Assembly: GCF_000189635.1 (NCBI RefSeq)
Contig: NW_002476559.1
Span: 1,426,001 to 1,490,000 of the forward strand
Origin: Tetrahymena thermophila SB210
Lineage: Eukaryota; Ciliophora; Oligohymenophorea; Hymenostomatida; Tetrahymenidae
Length of the DNA stretch: 64,000 nt
Direction of reading: 5' to 3'
In this document: piece after piece, positions 62,948-64,000 of the stretch
Position numbering within the stretch: position 1 is the stretch's first letter
Layout: each line of letters starts with the position of its first letter
The notes under the pieces: generated by a model
What the model was told of the DNA's origin: nothing
Seen by the model: only the letters and a program-made list of their open reading frames with translations
Database searches by the model: none
Made by a program: the position numbers and the translations under genes

Positions 62948-64000
62948 TCAACCCATTCTTAAGATACCAGCTTCAACTAGCTTAGCAATTTTAGGAGCAA
63001 GGGTGGGATCGCTTAAAATCTTGGTTGCTTCTTTAGGATCTTATTGAAGTGATCTAAGGGCGTTTTAAACTTCAGGAGTTCTTAAGATTTATTAGATTTC
63101 GGGATCAGCCATGGCGTGTGCAGCTCTTTCTTATTGTTCCTTTTCATCACCACCTCCCATGTAAGCTTACATTCTTGTTCTTTCTAAGAGTTCCTTTAAT
63201 TCTTGGTTATCAGGTTAAATCTTCAAACCTTTTTCATAGACACCCAAAGCCTTGTGGAATTCCTTCATTGCAGTATGGCATTGACCCTTCTTGATGTAAG
63301 CCTTGATGTAGTTAGGATCAATTTCAAGGCACTTATCTAAATCTTTCAAACCACTAGGGAATTCCATTAACTTTTAATAGCAAATACCTCTGTTGCAGTA
63401 ATACTTAGCTTCAGTAGGGTTTCTCTTGATACATTCGTTATATTCTTATAAAGCTTGAGGGAACTTACCATCAGTGAAGAATGCCTTAGCTTTTTTTATT
63501 TAAAAAATTATTTAATCATTAATTATTCATTTTTTTTTTTTTTTCCATAATAAATCTTTAATTTTTTATTAAATCATCCAAATTAAATTTATTTATTTAT
63601 TTTAGAATATTTTTTTTACCTTTTTCATTATGTTCTTCAGCCAAAGCAGGGTTAATGTATGCTTTAGCATCAGCTTCTTTTTTGATCTTTTCAATTTGCT
63701 TCATTTCAAGCTTGACCTTAGGGTTGTTGTCTTCCAACATAGACTTGTCATACCAGTATAATGAGTCAGCATACTTTTCTTGCTTAGCGAGGATGGAAGC
63801 CTTTCTGGCAAAGATCTTGGCAATCTTTTAGAAATCTTTAATGTTGTTGTCTTGAGCGACTTTCAAGGCGAGTTCAACAGTTTCTAAAGCAGCATCATAG
63901 TTCTTTTGTTCAATGTAGACTGCAGCTTTATTGTTGTAATAAAGAATTTCAGTGGGTTATAACTCGATAGCTTTGTTGTAGCATTCCAAAGCCTTGTCGA
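62948..64000 (-). CDS. STI1/Hop Hsp70-Hsp90 co-chaperone, C-terminal part
   Basis: The 5' end lies beyond 64000. Two exons are visible, 62948-63489 and 63620-64000, joined in phase across a 130-nt intron, giving about 307 residues. Hop/Sti1 bridges Hsp70 and Hsp90 through TPR domains in the cytosol. Visible are the TPR2A motifs (KALECYNKAIELQPTE, YIEQKNYDAALETVELAL, KYADSLYWYDKSM), the linker KAYINPALAEEHNEK, TPR2B (KFPQALQEYNECIKRNP, GLKDLDKCLEIDPNYIKAY, FHKALGVYEKGLKI) and the C-terminal DP2/STI1 domain (MADPEIQQILRTPEVQ, then KIAKLVEAGILRMG at the end). Codon use differs from neighbours: C-ending TAC/TTC/AAC and AAG are favoured and TAA/TAG Gln codons are few. This suggests high expression, as expected for a chaperone cofactor. 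The identification is firm. Confidence 0.94.

Overview
The window is ciliate macronuclear-type DNA, most like Tetrahymena or a close oligohymenophorean relative. It is very AT-rich and has no operons. Every recognisable gene reads through in-frame TAA and TAG as glutamine and ends at TGA only. Genes are cut by many AT-rich GT..AG introns, mostly 45-300 nt, which argues against Paramecium with its introns of about 25 nt. Because TAA/TAG are sense codons, standard-code ORF calls show only fragments. The gene models here were rebuilt by reading frames and splice phase by hand; for thirteen of the fourteen the exon lengths sum to a multiple of three, or keep phase to the window edge.

Layout: a small four-helix membrane protein (1308-1859, -); an unrecognised gene (3956-4907, -); a 17-exon gene fusing CCDC81-type HU-like domains to about ten EF-hand loops (6389-13997, +); an Enhancer-of-polycomb/EPL1 homologue with a long Gln-rich tail (15608-20963, +); NAD kinase (22760-24972, -); exportin-1/CRM1 (26564-32054, -); a 1965-residue coiled-coil protein with an Asn/Gln-rich tail (34380-41117, +); an LMBRD1-type membrane protein (42106-44418, +); two coiled-coil genes (45284-47341 and 47520-49158, -); a Gemin5-like WD40 protein (50678-54008, +); a coiled-coil protein with a C1q-like C-terminal domain (54673-58530, -); the GINS subunit Sld5 (60354-61763, -); and the 3' part of an STI1/Hop co-chaperone gene running off the right edge (62948-64000, -).

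The genes serve unrelated housekeeping roles: chromatin acetylation, NADP supply, nuclear export, replication initiation, Hsp70-Hsp90 co-chaperoning and possible snRNP assembly. They are interspersed with lineage-specific structural proteins built from coiled coils and Asn/Gln-rich tracts. Spacers are 0.2-2.3 kb, extremely AT-rich, and hold microsatellites. One 31-bp imperfect inverted repeat (727-847) is the only spacer element that stands out in composition. No rRNA, tRNA, CRISPR array or intact transposon was recognised.

The most notable points are: a Thr in CRM1 at the position of the leptomycin-B-reactive cysteine; the HU-like/EF-hand fusion; a repetitive helical stalk capped by a C1q-like head without a signal peptide; and a Gemin5-like protein reduced to its WD40 part.
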